A stretch of DNA of 64,000 nt from Sclerotiophoma versabilis (Eukaryota > Ascomycota > Dothideomycetes > Pleosporales > Didymellaceae). The stretch is from positions 1,054,001 through 1,118,000 of the forward strand of contig JAAROD010000015.1 in the NCBI GenBank assembly GCA_012274445.1. Reading direction: 5' to 3'. The position numbers and the translations under genes are program-made. Positions 26,039-36,428 of this stretch are shown piece by piece (the stretch's first letter is position 1; each line of letters opens with the position of its first letter). Below the pieces are notes generated by a model that was given only the letters and a program-made list of their open reading frames with translations, was not told the DNA's origin and did no database searches.

Positions 26039-27169
26039 CTACAGCTTCTCATGTAACGGCTTCTTCCACTTCTTCTCTTGCCATTCATTGATCGAAACTA
26101 AGCCCTGAATTTCCTTCACATCTGGCTCAATGTTCTGACCAACACTGAAATCGTGCGCTGCAACAACCCAGATATTATCTTTCTCAGCAAACTCCTTCGT
26201 GCGGTAGATAGTGTCCAGAGCATGCTCAGGATCGGTGTGCATGCCACCCTTTGAGTAAGGTGGACGAGCAGTTCTCCTCGGCTCTTCCAAGAGCTTTGGG
26301 TGATGAAAGCAGTCGCCAGCCAGCAAGACGAAGGTGTCGTCTAGAGACCCAGTCGTCGTTCTAATGAGCATCATTTGGTGCCCTGCTGAGTGGCCAGGCG
26401 CATCGATCAAGTAAGCTGAGCCATCGCCAAAGACATCGAAGGCACGGTCGAAAGATCCAAGGCGAATCCAGTCAGCCTTCTTCAGAGCAACAGCGTTGTA
26501 AAGCCCTTTAATAAGCCCATCCATCACCTTACCCGCTCTGTTATCTCCAGCCTTCTCTAGAAGCTCATCTGGGATAAAAGCTTCCACAATTTTTCTACTC
26601 CCATCAGTGGGCAAAGTTTCGCTCAGCGTCGGCGCCTTCTCCTCCACCGGGTAGCCTGGCCTTGCATAGGTACAGCATGTAGGCCCAACCCACATTTCTG
26701 CGTTCTCAAATCCAGCCCTTGCTCCATCTCCAACATGGTCGAAGTGCATGTGCGAGAAAATGACCGCTTTTACTTTCTCGGGCTGCTGCTCTGCTGTCCC
26801 ATACTCTTTCAAAATTTCTGCGGGAGATTTTGGCTCGCAGTCAAACTGTGGCAAAACGTTCTTGACAATGGTAGGAGGGAGGTTTTCAAGATCTTTCCGG
26901 ATGCCTAGGTCGAAAACGTATTTGTCACCGGTTGCCGTGCGCTCGATTAGGAAGACGTAGTCTGGTGCGTAGTACTTCTTGGGTTTATCATCATTATTTT
27001 CTTGCTTGACGGAGTCGCTTGGCTTGTCTGGACCGGGTAAGAGTACCATATCCTCTGGGATGGCAAGCCCACCGGCCTGTATGAGGTGGACTTTGCATGT
27101 TGCCTTGCCAGACGGAATTGGATGCCATGGTAGGTCCGGGGGTGTAAATGTATCAAAAGAAACTGGCAT
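26039..27169 (-). CDS. Metallo-beta-lactamase-fold hydrolase
   Basis: Single-exon gene of 376 residues starting at MPVSFDTFTPP; an upstream in-frame methionine would add 13 residues that look like untranslated leader. Zinc ligands of the fold are all visible: the HxHxDH motif (SHMHFDHVGD, about residue 140), APGHSAGH, the bridging aspartate in LAGDCFHH, and a terminal histidine in VVAAHD. This layout fits the lactonase/glyoxalase II-like branch; the substrate is unknown. There is no signal peptide, so it is probably cytosolic. It converges on the prefoldin gene, with 186 bp between the stop codons. Some non-reducing PKSs use a partner beta-lactamase-type thioesterase, but PKS1 has its own thioesterase domain, so such a role is not needed here. 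Confidence 0.85.
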   Translation of the reverse strand: MPVSFDTFTPPDLPWHPIPSGKATCKVHLIQAGGLAIPEDMVLLPGPDKPSDSVKQENNDDKPKKYYAPDYVFLIERTATGDKYVFDLGIRKDLENLPPTIVKNVLPQFDCEPKSPAEILKEYGTAEQQPEKVKAVIFSHMHFDHVGDGARAGFENAEMWVGPTCCTYARPGYPVEEKAPTLSETLPTDGSRKIVEAFIPDELLEKAGDNRAGKVMDGLIKGLYNAVALKKADWIRLGSFDRAFDVFGDGSAYLIDAPGHSAGHQMMLIRTTTGSLDDTFVLLAGDCFHHPKLLEEPRRTARPPYSKGGMHTDPEHALDTIYRTKEFAEKDNIWVVAAHDFSVGQNIEPDVKEIQGLVSINEWQEKKWKKPLHEKL

Positions 27170-27321
27170 TGTTTTAATATAGAGAATTTTAGTGGGATAG
27201 AAGCTCACGACACCCCTAAATGTTCTTTAAGGGTCACACTACTAGGTCTGAATCAACTGTATCGATGACGTCACAGGTAGTGGGCGTAGAAGTGAGCTGT
27301 AATGTTTTATTCGTTTACCAT

Positions 27322-27351
27322 TCAAGACGTTGCTACTCAAGACGTTGCTAC
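27322..27351. repeat. Perfect tandem duplication, 15-bp unit x2
   Basis: TCAAGACGTTGCTAC is present at 27322-27336 and again immediately after at 27337-27351. It looks like a recent small duplication in the region upstream of the hydrolase gene. Confidence 0.9.
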
Positions 27352-28266
27352 CTCGGCAACCAGATGTGGCATAACCCTCTGATGATAAGTAAAGCTTGAG
27401 TCATTTACACCAGCATGTTGCCCTCAGTTGAGCGATTTGTCCAATCCACAGCGGACCAATGTTTCTGATGTCAAGACCATTAGCGATGAATTGTGAATTT
27501 AGATAACAAAATATGTTGATCTATTGAAATTTTTGTGAAAGTGATCACTTAAAGTCAGCATCCCGCGTTAATGAGGAGACTTCGTCTTGCTTGACCTTGC
27601 TCTCTCTTACATCAACACCCTGACCCAGGCAAAACAGACCCGGGCAGTCAGGAATCTGAAGCTGTATCAACAACTGTAAAACACCCTTCCCACTTATTCC
27701 TCCAGATCAAGCCTCAGTCGCGCATTCGTAGTTCATACCCATGGTCGTACCCGGGACGTGAGCAAAAACCTAGAGGAGAAAATCGGTGCCTGTTAGCAAT
27801 ATTCGGTCAGAATCCGCTCCCTGGACTGCCTTGGTGACAATGTACAGCTCATCATCTGGGACATGCTCCAAGATCTGGAACCGAAGGTCAAGTACTGAGG
27901 CAAACTCTCGAAACCGAACACATTTAACTTGTCGGGCACTAATAAGCGGCTCCGCGCAATCTGCATCTCAGTCATGTTGAGGAATATCCGTTGCAGAGTT
28001 GAGTCGGTGGACGAGTTGAATTTTAAGTTTTTCAAAGTACGTGTTGTGCAATCTTACCGAGCGGCTCGGTCTCATGGTATCAGAGTACTGACCGTGGTAT
28101 AGGACTTGATCGATACTCACGACGTCACGCCACAACACTATGTTCCGTAGGACCATACTCGCTGGCACCTCCCGTAGGAAGATTATTCTGTAGGAGCTTT
28201 CGATTGTTCAAGTCAGATCTTTCAAATTTCACCAGGATCACTGCTCATGTATGGAGCAAATTCTTG

Positions 28267-28279
28267 CCCCCCCCCCCCC
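28267..28279. repeat. Poly-C homopolymer run (13 C)
   Basis: A 13-base cytosine run in non-coding sequence. The length is prone to sequencing error and to slippage. Confidence 0.85.
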
Positions 28280-29076
28280 GGAAATTTTTATCTGCAGTTT
28301 GCCTTCGCATCCATTGTTCCCGCAACAATACTCGAAGATTTCACTAGAATATCGACAACTGAACTTGGTCGCGATTGATGGGTAACCTCGCTCAGCGATG
28401 CAGGCGCGAACGCCTGCCCATACAGCCACACTTCACCCACGCTTCGACATCGATCGGTGTGACGCGTCGACGAAGGTTCGAGGTACCTGCTTACCTGAGG
28501 CAGCTACAGCTTACAGAAGGCATTCAGCAGGCTATGACCGTAGTGCTTCAAGTCGTTGTTGGAGCAGAAAGTACGAATAGCCTAGCCAAATCCCTTTTTA
28601 ACATCCATGAACCATCGTTCTTCCTGTACGTAGAGCGCTGAGCCGTCTTGTAGGAGCAGACCTGAACAGGAGTGTATGAGTAGATTATTCGATCTCAAAA
28701 TATTGAGACAATAGGAGAGATAACCCTGGTGAATTCCCAAAAGTCACCCCCTGTGAGCACGCGTTTGTTGCTCTAGGCCGCCTGAATACCTGACTCTCTG
28801 AAATGTATTCGAAAAGTCATTTGTCGACTTGGAAACCAAAGTCTTTGAAATATGGTCGCTTCTCCGAGAATCAAGGAAGGTCAAGCGCCAGGCTTGCTGC
28901 AGGCTGCGTTCAGGTTCCAGCTCGTGCACGTCGTCAGCTCCGGCTTCCCCGCGCTTGCGCAACATGCCATCTCTCTTGCCATCATGTGTCTTGGTATGGT
29001 CTGATTTCCTAGCTCTACCTTTCCAGATTAGAACCTTTGTAAGACTCTTCGTATACGCCGTTTGTTTGCAAACAAC

Positions 29077-31002
29077 ATGATGGTGCGGCTGTCGCACGTC
29101 ATTCCGCTGATACCCTGCGCTTTCGCGCTCAGCAGCAATGCAACACCAGCACCTAAGCGTGTCGCAATCATAGGTACTTCATACTTCGAATGTTCAAGTG
29201 ATTCTCACGACACTAGCAAGCTCCAGGCGCCGGCGCCGGTGGCTCCTCAGCAGCCTATCACCTCGCCCAATATGCCGCGTCGTCCTCGACACCCACCAAC
29301 ATTACCGTCTTCGAGCGCTCCTCCTATATTGGCGGCCGCACCACCACCGTCGATGCCTGGTCCGACCCCACTGTCTCCATCGAGCTCGGCGGCTCCATCT
29401 TTGTTGATGTCAATCATATCCTCGTCAACGCGACGCGTGACTTCAACCTGACCATCGCCTCGCAGGAAGACAGCCTCGCGACGCGGCTGGAGCTACCCGA
29501 CCTGGGGATATGGGACGGTGAGCAGTTTGTGCTGGTCACGAGGGAGGAGGATGGCTGGTGGGATAAGGCGAGGTTGCTGTGGCGATATGGGCTCGCGCCA
29601 TTGAAGACAAACAGATTGATGAAGAGTGTGGTGGGGAGGTTCTTGGGAATGTATGAAGAGCCTGTCTTCCCGTGGAGAAATTTAGGTGAAACCTTAGAAG
29701 CTCAGGGCTTACTGGACATCACGGGTGTGACGGGCGAGCAATATCTCAATGCAAACGGGATTGGGGAGGCGTTTTCGAGGGAGGTTATTCAGGCGAGGTA
29801 AGTGCTACGACATGGCGATCTATGGTTGCTGGAATGCTAACAAAGACAGCACGAGAGTCAACTACGCCTCAAACCTTGCCTACATACATGGTCTCGAGAC
29901 TATGGTGTGTATGGCTACGAGCGGCGCTATGCAGATCGACGGCGGTAACTGGCGTATCTTTGCAAGCATGCTGAGGTCCTCGCCCACAATCACAACACAC
30001 CTTAACACCCAGGTCTCGCAGATCTCGAAGCAGGACGATGGTACATACCATCTCTCCGCCAATGACTCTACGTCCACCTTCGATGAGGTCATCCTCGCTG
30101 CGCCTCTACAATTTACAAACCTCACCATCTCCCCTGCACCAAAGCACACACCTGACGCCATCCCATACGTAAAGCTGCACGTCACACTCTTCGCCTCACC
30201 GTTTAAGCTCGACCCCTCCGCATTCAATCTCGGCCCCGACGAAGCTGTACCAGTATATGTTCTCACAACACTGCCTGCCTCCGAGAAGCCTCGCGATGAC
30301 AACCCCGGTAGCCCGGGTTTCTACAGCATTTCCATGCACTACACTTCCCTGAATCGTCGCGCCTCACCACCGCGTCAGGAGTTCATCTATAAGATCTTCT
30401 CCATTGAGCCCATCACATCAACCTTCCTATCACACATCCTCGGGCACCGCGTCTCAGAAATCGAAGCTGAGGGGGGAGATGTGGACGGTGCTGTGAGCTG
30501 GGTTCACAGGAAAGTGTGGCACTCGTATCCTCGGGAGTACCCTAGAGTAACGTTTGAGGAGATCAGACTTGATGGGGATAAAGGCGCGTTGTGGTACACG
30601 AGCGGCATTGAGAGCTTTATCAGTACGATGGAGACGAGCGCGCTCAGTGGCAAGAATGTTGCGAGGTTGATTGCGGATAAGTGGGAGAGTGAGAAGAGTA
30701 GAAGCGCCTCCAAGGAAGATGGGCACGCGTACCAAGCCCCTCCGGACGCGCATGCACAGCCCCAAGTGCCGCTGCTCCCATCACCAGAGCCAGCCTCAGA
30801 CACACCACAACTCGAGGTCGGTGGTGAGGGTGTAACACTGGATCACCTGGGACCACTTGTGGTTAACAAAGACGGTTCGCTAAGCAGGATTGCGAATTGG
30901 GATACTATGTCAGAGAAGGAGAAGGCTAACACCCTTAGGGTGCTGGCAAAGAGGAACCAGCTGAGACTGGGGGAATTAAAGAGTGAGCAATCTGAGCTCT
31001 GA
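29077..31002 (+). CDS. Prenylcysteine oxidase-like FAD protein with C-terminal extension
   Basis: FAD-dependent thioether oxidase family (PCYOX1), which cleaves farnesyl- or geranylgeranyl-cysteine from degraded prenylated proteins in lysosome/vacuole-type compartments. Three exons, 29077-29173, 29227-29797 and 29850-31002, give 606 residues. A hydrophobic N-terminal signal (LSHVIPLIPCAFAL) is followed by the dinucleotide-binding motif VAIIGAGAGGSSAAYHL at residues 29-45, created exactly across the first intron, and by ERSSYIGGRTTTV. The family segment STRVNYASNLAYIHGLE spans the second intron, and the end of the oxidase fold is near SGKNVARLIADKWE. After this comes about 100 extra residues: a Pro/Ala-rich linker, then a compact charged module (DHLGPLVVNKDGSLSRIANW ... 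NTLRVLAKRNQLRL) that is not part of the oxidase family. Start could also be the next methionine, one codon on. Confidence 0.88.
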
Positions 31003-31865
31003 GGCAGTTATAATATACACCACTGTTTTTCAGTTCGGCTTGTGCCTTCGATACTGTACTGTTGCCCAGTACCTTGGTCGTTCGCTACAATGCACGGGGG
31101 CATGGAGGTCTCATCAAATCCCTGAATCGTGAGGAGCAGAAGCACCTGCTCCTCTGGAACGGTTCAGGGAACAAGTTCACTCCCAACTTTCCAATGCGAA
31201 CAGAATGAGTAACACATTTTGCTTGTCAAGCCCACAAAAGACGCGATGCCTGGAGCCACCAAACGGCAATACTTAACACCAGCCGATCCCCTGTCAGCCT
31301 CCCTCCGAATATCGAAGCACTACATATACATGGCGACCTAAGATCCATGCCTGGTCCATTTGGTGCCACTGACGCTTCGGCAGCCATACCTAACAGATTC
31401 GGTAAGTTTACCTTCGCGAACCTGCAGATACGGCTTTGCTTCGACATATCTTGGCGCTTGCTTGCGCACTTGGTCTACCACGAGCTGAACTTGAACGAAC
31501 CCAAGGCCGTCGGCGTGCTGTACATGTTGGTCACATAGGAGCAATCACCCGTGTACTTCCAGGCCTTTGTCCGGGACATAGGATTCCAAGAACGCTTTCA
31601 TGCGTTCGGATCCTTTGTAATGCAGATTCAGTTCAGGGTACAACGCTGTGCGAGAAGAGGCGAAGAAACGATCAATGGCGGTTTTGAGAGGCGAATCAGT
31701 ACCAGAAGTGGACAAATGGTGGTGGGAAATGGTATCTTTCATGACTTGATCGTTATGCACTAGAAAGACGGAATATAGGATATCTCATACTCGAAAGCAA
31801 GCCCGACCGGAACGCCACGCCAAAGTCGCTACATTTTTTACAACAAAAGAAAAATTCTGCGCGCC
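31003..31865. other. Convergent intergenic region with a possible minus-strand fragment
   Basis: Lies between the 3' ends of the prenylcysteine oxidase-like gene and the nitrate transporter. A minus-strand frame from about 31742 to 31545 (reading MKDTISHHH... to ...SYVPDKGLEVHG) has coding-like composition but only about 65 codons and no family match. The overlapping frame just beyond it reads YTGDCSYVTNMYSTPTALG before a stop. This could be a gene fragment or chance; I do not call a gene. Confidence 0.4.
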
Positions 31866-33654
31866 TCATCGCGCACCGACTGGCTTCTTCGCAACGGGCC
31901 TGATCCAGCTGACCGCTACGTTGATGCCGATGACGATGGCACCTATAATGTAGAAGACCTTGCCGTAGTTTTTGCCGTTGTAGCGGAAAATGATGGCGAA
32001 GACGATGCCGCCAAGATTACCCATGGCGCCGGTGAAACCAGAGACGACGCCGTTGGCATGCGGGTGTACATGCGGCACCAAGCCAAAGTCTGCACCGTTG
32101 CCTCCCTCGAGGAAGACCGCCAAACCACCAACCAGTCCCATCATCGTGCTCACATCCTTCGAGTTGAGCACTCCGATGGTGATCAGGAATACTCCGGTCA
32201 GGATGCCGTACACATGCACAACTATCTTCTTCGCCCACACGCTGTCGCCTGCCTTGCGGTACGCAAGGTCTGAAATGTACCCGCCAAGGGGCCTTGCAAC
32301 ACCATTGAGAAGACCGAACATTGCTGCCCAGTTGCCCGAGGCTTGCAGCGACATGGTGGGGAAGTTGTGCTTGTAGTAGTTACCCAGAATGCTGTTGATG
32401 CTCAGCTCGGCGCCGAAGGTGCAGAAGTAGCACGCGGCAGGAACCAAGGTCTGGAGAGAGAACATGGTAGCCATGATGCTGGCGAAGGAGGGTTTCTGGA
32501 CAATCTCGGTTGTGGCTGTGTTGTCTGTGGTTCGTTAGCAAGCGTGATTTAGTCGCCGGTCTGGCAAACGTACACATCTGCGCATCCGTCTGTTGCGCTT
32601 CGTTATCCTTCCAGCCACGCTTCTTCTCATCATCGCCTGCTAGCGAAGGAGCTCGGCTCTTCTCGATCCCAGCAGAGCTCCCAAGTCGGGATGATGTCGG
32701 GCTCGGCTTGGGGATATCCTGCAGGTCTCCCTTGATGTCGACAACGTCACCCTCGTGTGTCCCCGTCCTGGTATCGTGGATAGCATCATGGCGTCTTAGA
32801 CTTTCTTCCGCCGCAGCGTGGCGCTCGTTCCACTTCCCCGTCGGCGTGTCCTCGCACAGCACCATAAGACATATCGCGACAAACACGATCAGAATTCCCG
32901 GCACAACGAAAGACACGCGCCACGCTTTGTGGCTTGGCAGCCCGTCATTGACCAACGCCTTGTACACCGCAGGCATGACGAAATAAGTAATACCTCCACC
33001 AAGATTGCCCAACCCACCAGCCAGTGCATTCGCCGTGCCGACAACATTCTTATCGAAGAATCCTGTCGTCCACACCTGGCACGGCACGAAGCTGCCGCCG
33101 AGGATGCCGATGAAGAAACGGAGAGCGTACAGGCCTGAGGCGTTGTACACTGCTCCGGCGAGGAAAGTAGGCACCGCACCTGCAAGAAGGCAGCCTGCGA
33201 AGGTGAGTCGCGGGCCGAAGCGATCACAGCAGGGGCCTGCGATGAGGCGCACGATGAGCGTTGCGGTCAGGGCGATGATGTTGCTGTTTGCGACTTCGTA
33301 CTGTTTCATGTGGATATCTCCTGCGATGACGTCTGCGAGGAGGGGTGGGAAGGCTGAGACAGGTTAGTTAGGGTCTGAGATGGGTCTAAGATGAGTCTGG
33401 GGTGCATGCTGGGGTGCAGCGGATGGAATGGGAGAGTCGAGGGGAACTGATAAGGGATATGCATGATGATGATGATTGGGGATGAGGGGCGACATACCGT
33501 ACCATGACCAGAAGGCGATCATGAACCCAAACCAGGAGAAGAAGAATGTGCGGCCATAAATTGTGGAGATGGGGTTGAGGAAGGGTATGGAGCGAGCCTT
33601 TTGGTTGATGGGGTTCACTTCTGGCGCACGCCAGAGGAGCGAAAAGGTATCCAT
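31866..33654 (-). CDS. crnA: High-affinity nitrate/nitrite transporter (NRT2/CrnA, MFS)
   Basis: Plasma-membrane MFS transporter that takes up nitrate with protons. Three exons, 33498-33654, 33353-32574 and 32524-31866, give 531 residues; introns open with GTATGT and GTACGT. The start MDTFSLLWRAPEVNPINQKA matches the family N-terminus; an upstream in-frame methionine would add 14 residues. Membrane segments begin at FFFSWFGFMIAFWSWYAFPP. The first nitrate signature is visible as AGGLGNLGGG in TM5 and the second, degenerate copy as GAMGNLGGIVF in TM11. A long central cytoplasmic loop (about residues 220-300, rich in Asp, Lys, Ser) is typical of fungal NrtA/CrnA. No nitrate or nitrite reductase gene lies in the window, so the assimilation genes are not clustered here as they are in Aspergillus. 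A NirA-type site and GATA boxes lie upstream. Confidence 0.93.
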
Positions 33655-34721
33655 TTTGGTAGTCGTGGGTCCAGATAGACTATCCTTACAATCCAAGTAT
33701 GGTCGAGTGCAGTGTCCAGAACCGTACCAAGTTAGGAGAGTGAATACAAAGGATTGATAGAAACAAATCTCGCTTGTCGAAGACAGCGTACCTGCTATTC
33801 AAAGATATATGTATTCAGCGACAAAGCCTCTGACCTCACGCAGCATTTCCAGCATCTCCGCGAGATAAAGTAGCTTGGAGATGGCGTTTCTCCGTGGGTA
33901 AGATCGTCCCCATATTTCTATCCGCGTTTCCTAGACACCTGTGGCTAGAGAACCCACAGAGATACGGGGGTCCCTCAACGCACTGACGGATCTCCCGCTA
34001 CAAGACCAACCACCAGTGTGCCCGTAACCATTCCAGCGACCCGGAAGCCAAGGTCGAGAAGCAACTGGTGGCCGTTGAGCGAATGCTTATCCCAGCCAGA
34101 CCGCAGCCACAGCTTCATGCTGCGCGTCCCTGTAGTATCGCTGCTATTCAAGATAACGCGAAGTGACAGGATAGGCGTGTTGTCTGACCGACCAGGGGTA
34201 GGGCATTGGGCATAGCCGCAAACAGGTACTGGTGAACCCAACCCAGTCCTTATCTTGCCGTTCCGATGGTGCAGTAGTTTCAGTGGGCCTTATCAGCATT
34301 TGAGACTGAAACATGTGCGTGTGGGATGGCAGAGATACAACGAATACATAAGGAGCAATTCGCTTCTATTTCCGCGGTATGTTGAGACGTAGACTGAGCT
34401 GCGTGAGGTATGGAGGTTTTGGTTGCAGCATTATACTGCTATCGACTGACAGTCAGTTTTATTCGAGTCGTGTCGTCTGTGGCCCTTGATGCTGAACTCG
34501 GAGCATTTCTCGTAGTGAACGCCTTCATGCCAGCTGTAGTTCCCGCCTAAGCCGGTCGAAGCAAACGCCTCGTTGCTTAGCAAAGCCATGACAAGTCTAT
34601 CATGGTGGCGATGGGGATTTCGTATCTATTCGCGGTGCTGTGTAGTGTAGCTCCCGGATGTGCAGCACTCTTATCTGAGTCTTAGCGGGTAACAGCGGCC
34701 AATAAGACGTGTTCTAATTAG

Positions 34722-34729
34722 CCGCGGAG
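34722..34729 (-). promoter_or_regulatory. NirA-type site CTCCGCGG
   Basis: Exact match to the Aspergillus NirA consensus CTCCGHGG on the strand of the nitrate transporter, about 1.07 kb upstream of its start. An 8-bp match can occur by chance; the position upstream of a nitrate gene raises its weight. Confidence 0.4.
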
Positions 34730-35163
34730 ATGCTTGGTTTGCATCACGTGACAACATTCTCATTGCGGCTGAAAGGCGCCAGAGCCCTTGTGTCGATCAG
34801 TCGTACGTAGAAGTACAGAAGCAAGTGCTCAAGCAGACCAGTGAATTCTGAAACAGTAGATCTTGTGCATATCGAAATTGATAAGCTTATTTTCAGTCCA
34901 CTCCATTGGTTGTCGCTGCACCAAGTAATCAGGAAACAACATTCGAAAACTCATAGTCTGCCAAAGTTTTTAACACATCCGAAACATCCAACACAAGCCT
35001 GAAACGCATGATATAGGGTATCTCAGGTGAGAAAATGACCATAAACGCCGGTGAGAGGGGGCAGAAGGAAATCGCCCTTCTGTACTTCCAGGATTTAACG
35101 CATGCTAATCTGCATCGTCGTTGTAGCTGTTGTGCACTGTTGGCCAATTGTCTGGTTTCGGTA

Positions 35164-35190
35164 CCCGTGATGGCGGTTCTCCATCACGGG
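35164..35190. other. Perfect 10-bp inverted repeat with 7-nt loop
   Basis: CCCGTGATGG, a 7-base loop CGGTTCT, then CCATCACGGG. It lies 67 bp beyond the stop of the methyltransferase gene, on its 3' side, so it could be a structured 3'-UTR element of that transcript. Confidence 0.6.
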
Positions 35191-35256
35191 GCTTCCTCCC
35201 ATAGACAACGTAGCTTAGCCTTGGTTAGTGACAAGAGTGCCTGAGAGAGAATCAAC

Positions 35257-36428
35257 TTACACCTTATAGTACGCGTGCACTGTTTTGTCAAATAGTGAGT
35301 TGTGCACGCGTGCTAGTTTGACACGAATTTCGGATTCGGACCATCCCCAAGCCCGATTGAAGTAATGGACCGACCATCCATATAACCCTGACTGCATGTT
35401 TTGCGCCATGAATCTTCCAAACAGCTTCAGTCGGGGCTCTACAGCCCATTCGTTGATCGGTATGCGGAAGATTTCTTCCTTGACATCGACAAAGCCAGCC
35501 TGCTCGTACCATCTCTTGAGTTTGTTGGCGATGCGAAGCGGTGTATTTAACACCTCTTGGGCGGCTTCATTCTGCTCCAAGGACCATTCCAAGAGTGGCC
35601 AATCTGGTGGCATGGTGCCATCGTCACAATAGACCTTATTGTCAAGTTCTTGAGATTCCATCCAGCCGCCAGGTTCGAGGTTATTGAAGCTCTTTTGGAT
35701 TATCTCCCGAAAGTCGTGAAATATGCCTAACGACATGCGGGTGTGAATGTAGTCGTAAGTGTAATTGTTGGCGAGCCCCCACCACAGCTTGAGCCGAATA
35801 TCGTCGATGTTGAAATGACAGTTGTCAGGTGAACTAGGAAGACTCAGCGTGGGCACACAGCAGTGTCATGTCGATTTGGTACCTCTGAACCATCTTTTCG
35901 GGCGGCCTTGTTAGATCAATACCTTCGACCTTTCCTAGTGTCAGAAAAGCATTTTGGAGCGAATCGGAAAACCCACTCGACTTCGAGGAAACTCGAGAGC
36001 TGGATTTTGTCAGCTAGTAGCAACAAAAACGCGCGCTTTGACAAACCAATCTCGCGGCACCATTGACCAGTTCCACAACCGATGTCCAGAACCCTGCGGG
36101 GGCGTTTCTGTGGCAGGCGATTGATTGGAGCGAACCAGTTCCGGTCCTGGAGAAGCACTCTGAGAAGAATGTGCTGCACTTTCAAGCGGTCGTATTCGTC
36201 CTGTAGGTTCAGGGTCAACTGTTGTTACTCGGACGAGAGGTGCATGGAATACCTCATCATTTGGGAACGGGTATGCTAAACAATAGTCAGAATGACGGTA
36301 ATGGCCTCGCTCCTGAGTGTCTGCCTACCTCCTGCCTTCCACTTCTGGTATGTCCTGCCAAATTCGTGCAGGACGCCTTTTACTGACTCGGTCAGGCTTT
36401 GTGTTTCCCTGGTCGAGGTGAGCGCGAA
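35257..36428 (-). CDS. SAM-dependent methyltransferase, fungal UMTA/LaeA-like type (5' end unresolved)
   Basis: Class I methyltransferase of the large fungal family that includes LaeA-like and secondary-metabolism enzymes; substrate unknown. A frame-consistent exon chain is 35257-35833, 35883-35934, 36047-36218, 36253-36275 and one ending at 36329, each phase matching the next. Family landmarks in order: GRTYQKWKAGAYPFPNDE; LQDEYDRLKVQHILLRVLL; SAM-binding motif I VLDIGCGTGQW; EGIDLTRPPE; PDNCHFNIDDIR; YDYIHTRMSLGIFHDF; LEPGGWMESQELD; then the C-terminal helices ending VHAYYKV. The distance between motif I and EGIDLT is shorter than usual, so the third intron's donor may be misplaced. The N-terminal start was not found: an in-frame stop at about 36429-36431 means at least one more upstream exon. 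No biosynthetic neighbour suggests its target. Confidence 0.75.

Larger units (their letters stand above)
27170..29076. other. Intergenic region with tandem duplication and poly-C tract
   Basis: Divergent promoter space between the hydrolase (minus) and the prenylcysteine oxidase-like gene (plus). It holds a perfect tandem duplication of a 15-bp unit at 27322-27351 and a run of 13 cytosines at 28267-28279. Open frames are short and unrecognised. Confidence 0.6.
33655..35256. promoter_or_regulatory. Nitrate transporter upstream region
   Basis: No gene seen; this is the 5' flank of the transporter and the 3' flank of the methyltransferase. AreA-type HGATAR boxes are at 33755-33760 (TGATAG) and 33863-33868 (AGATAA). 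A one-mismatch NirA site (CTCCGCGA) at 33856-33863 overlaps the second box, about 200 bp before the start. An exact NirA consensus (CTCCGHGG, read on the minus strand as CTCCGCGG) is at 34722-34729. A 10-bp perfect hairpin is at 35164-35190. Confidence 0.5.

Noticed and set aside
26039..27169. Beta-lactamase-type thioesterase partner of PKS1
   Set aside because: PKS1 carries a complete thioesterase, and the overall pattern fits lactonase-like hydrolases better, so I call only the fold.
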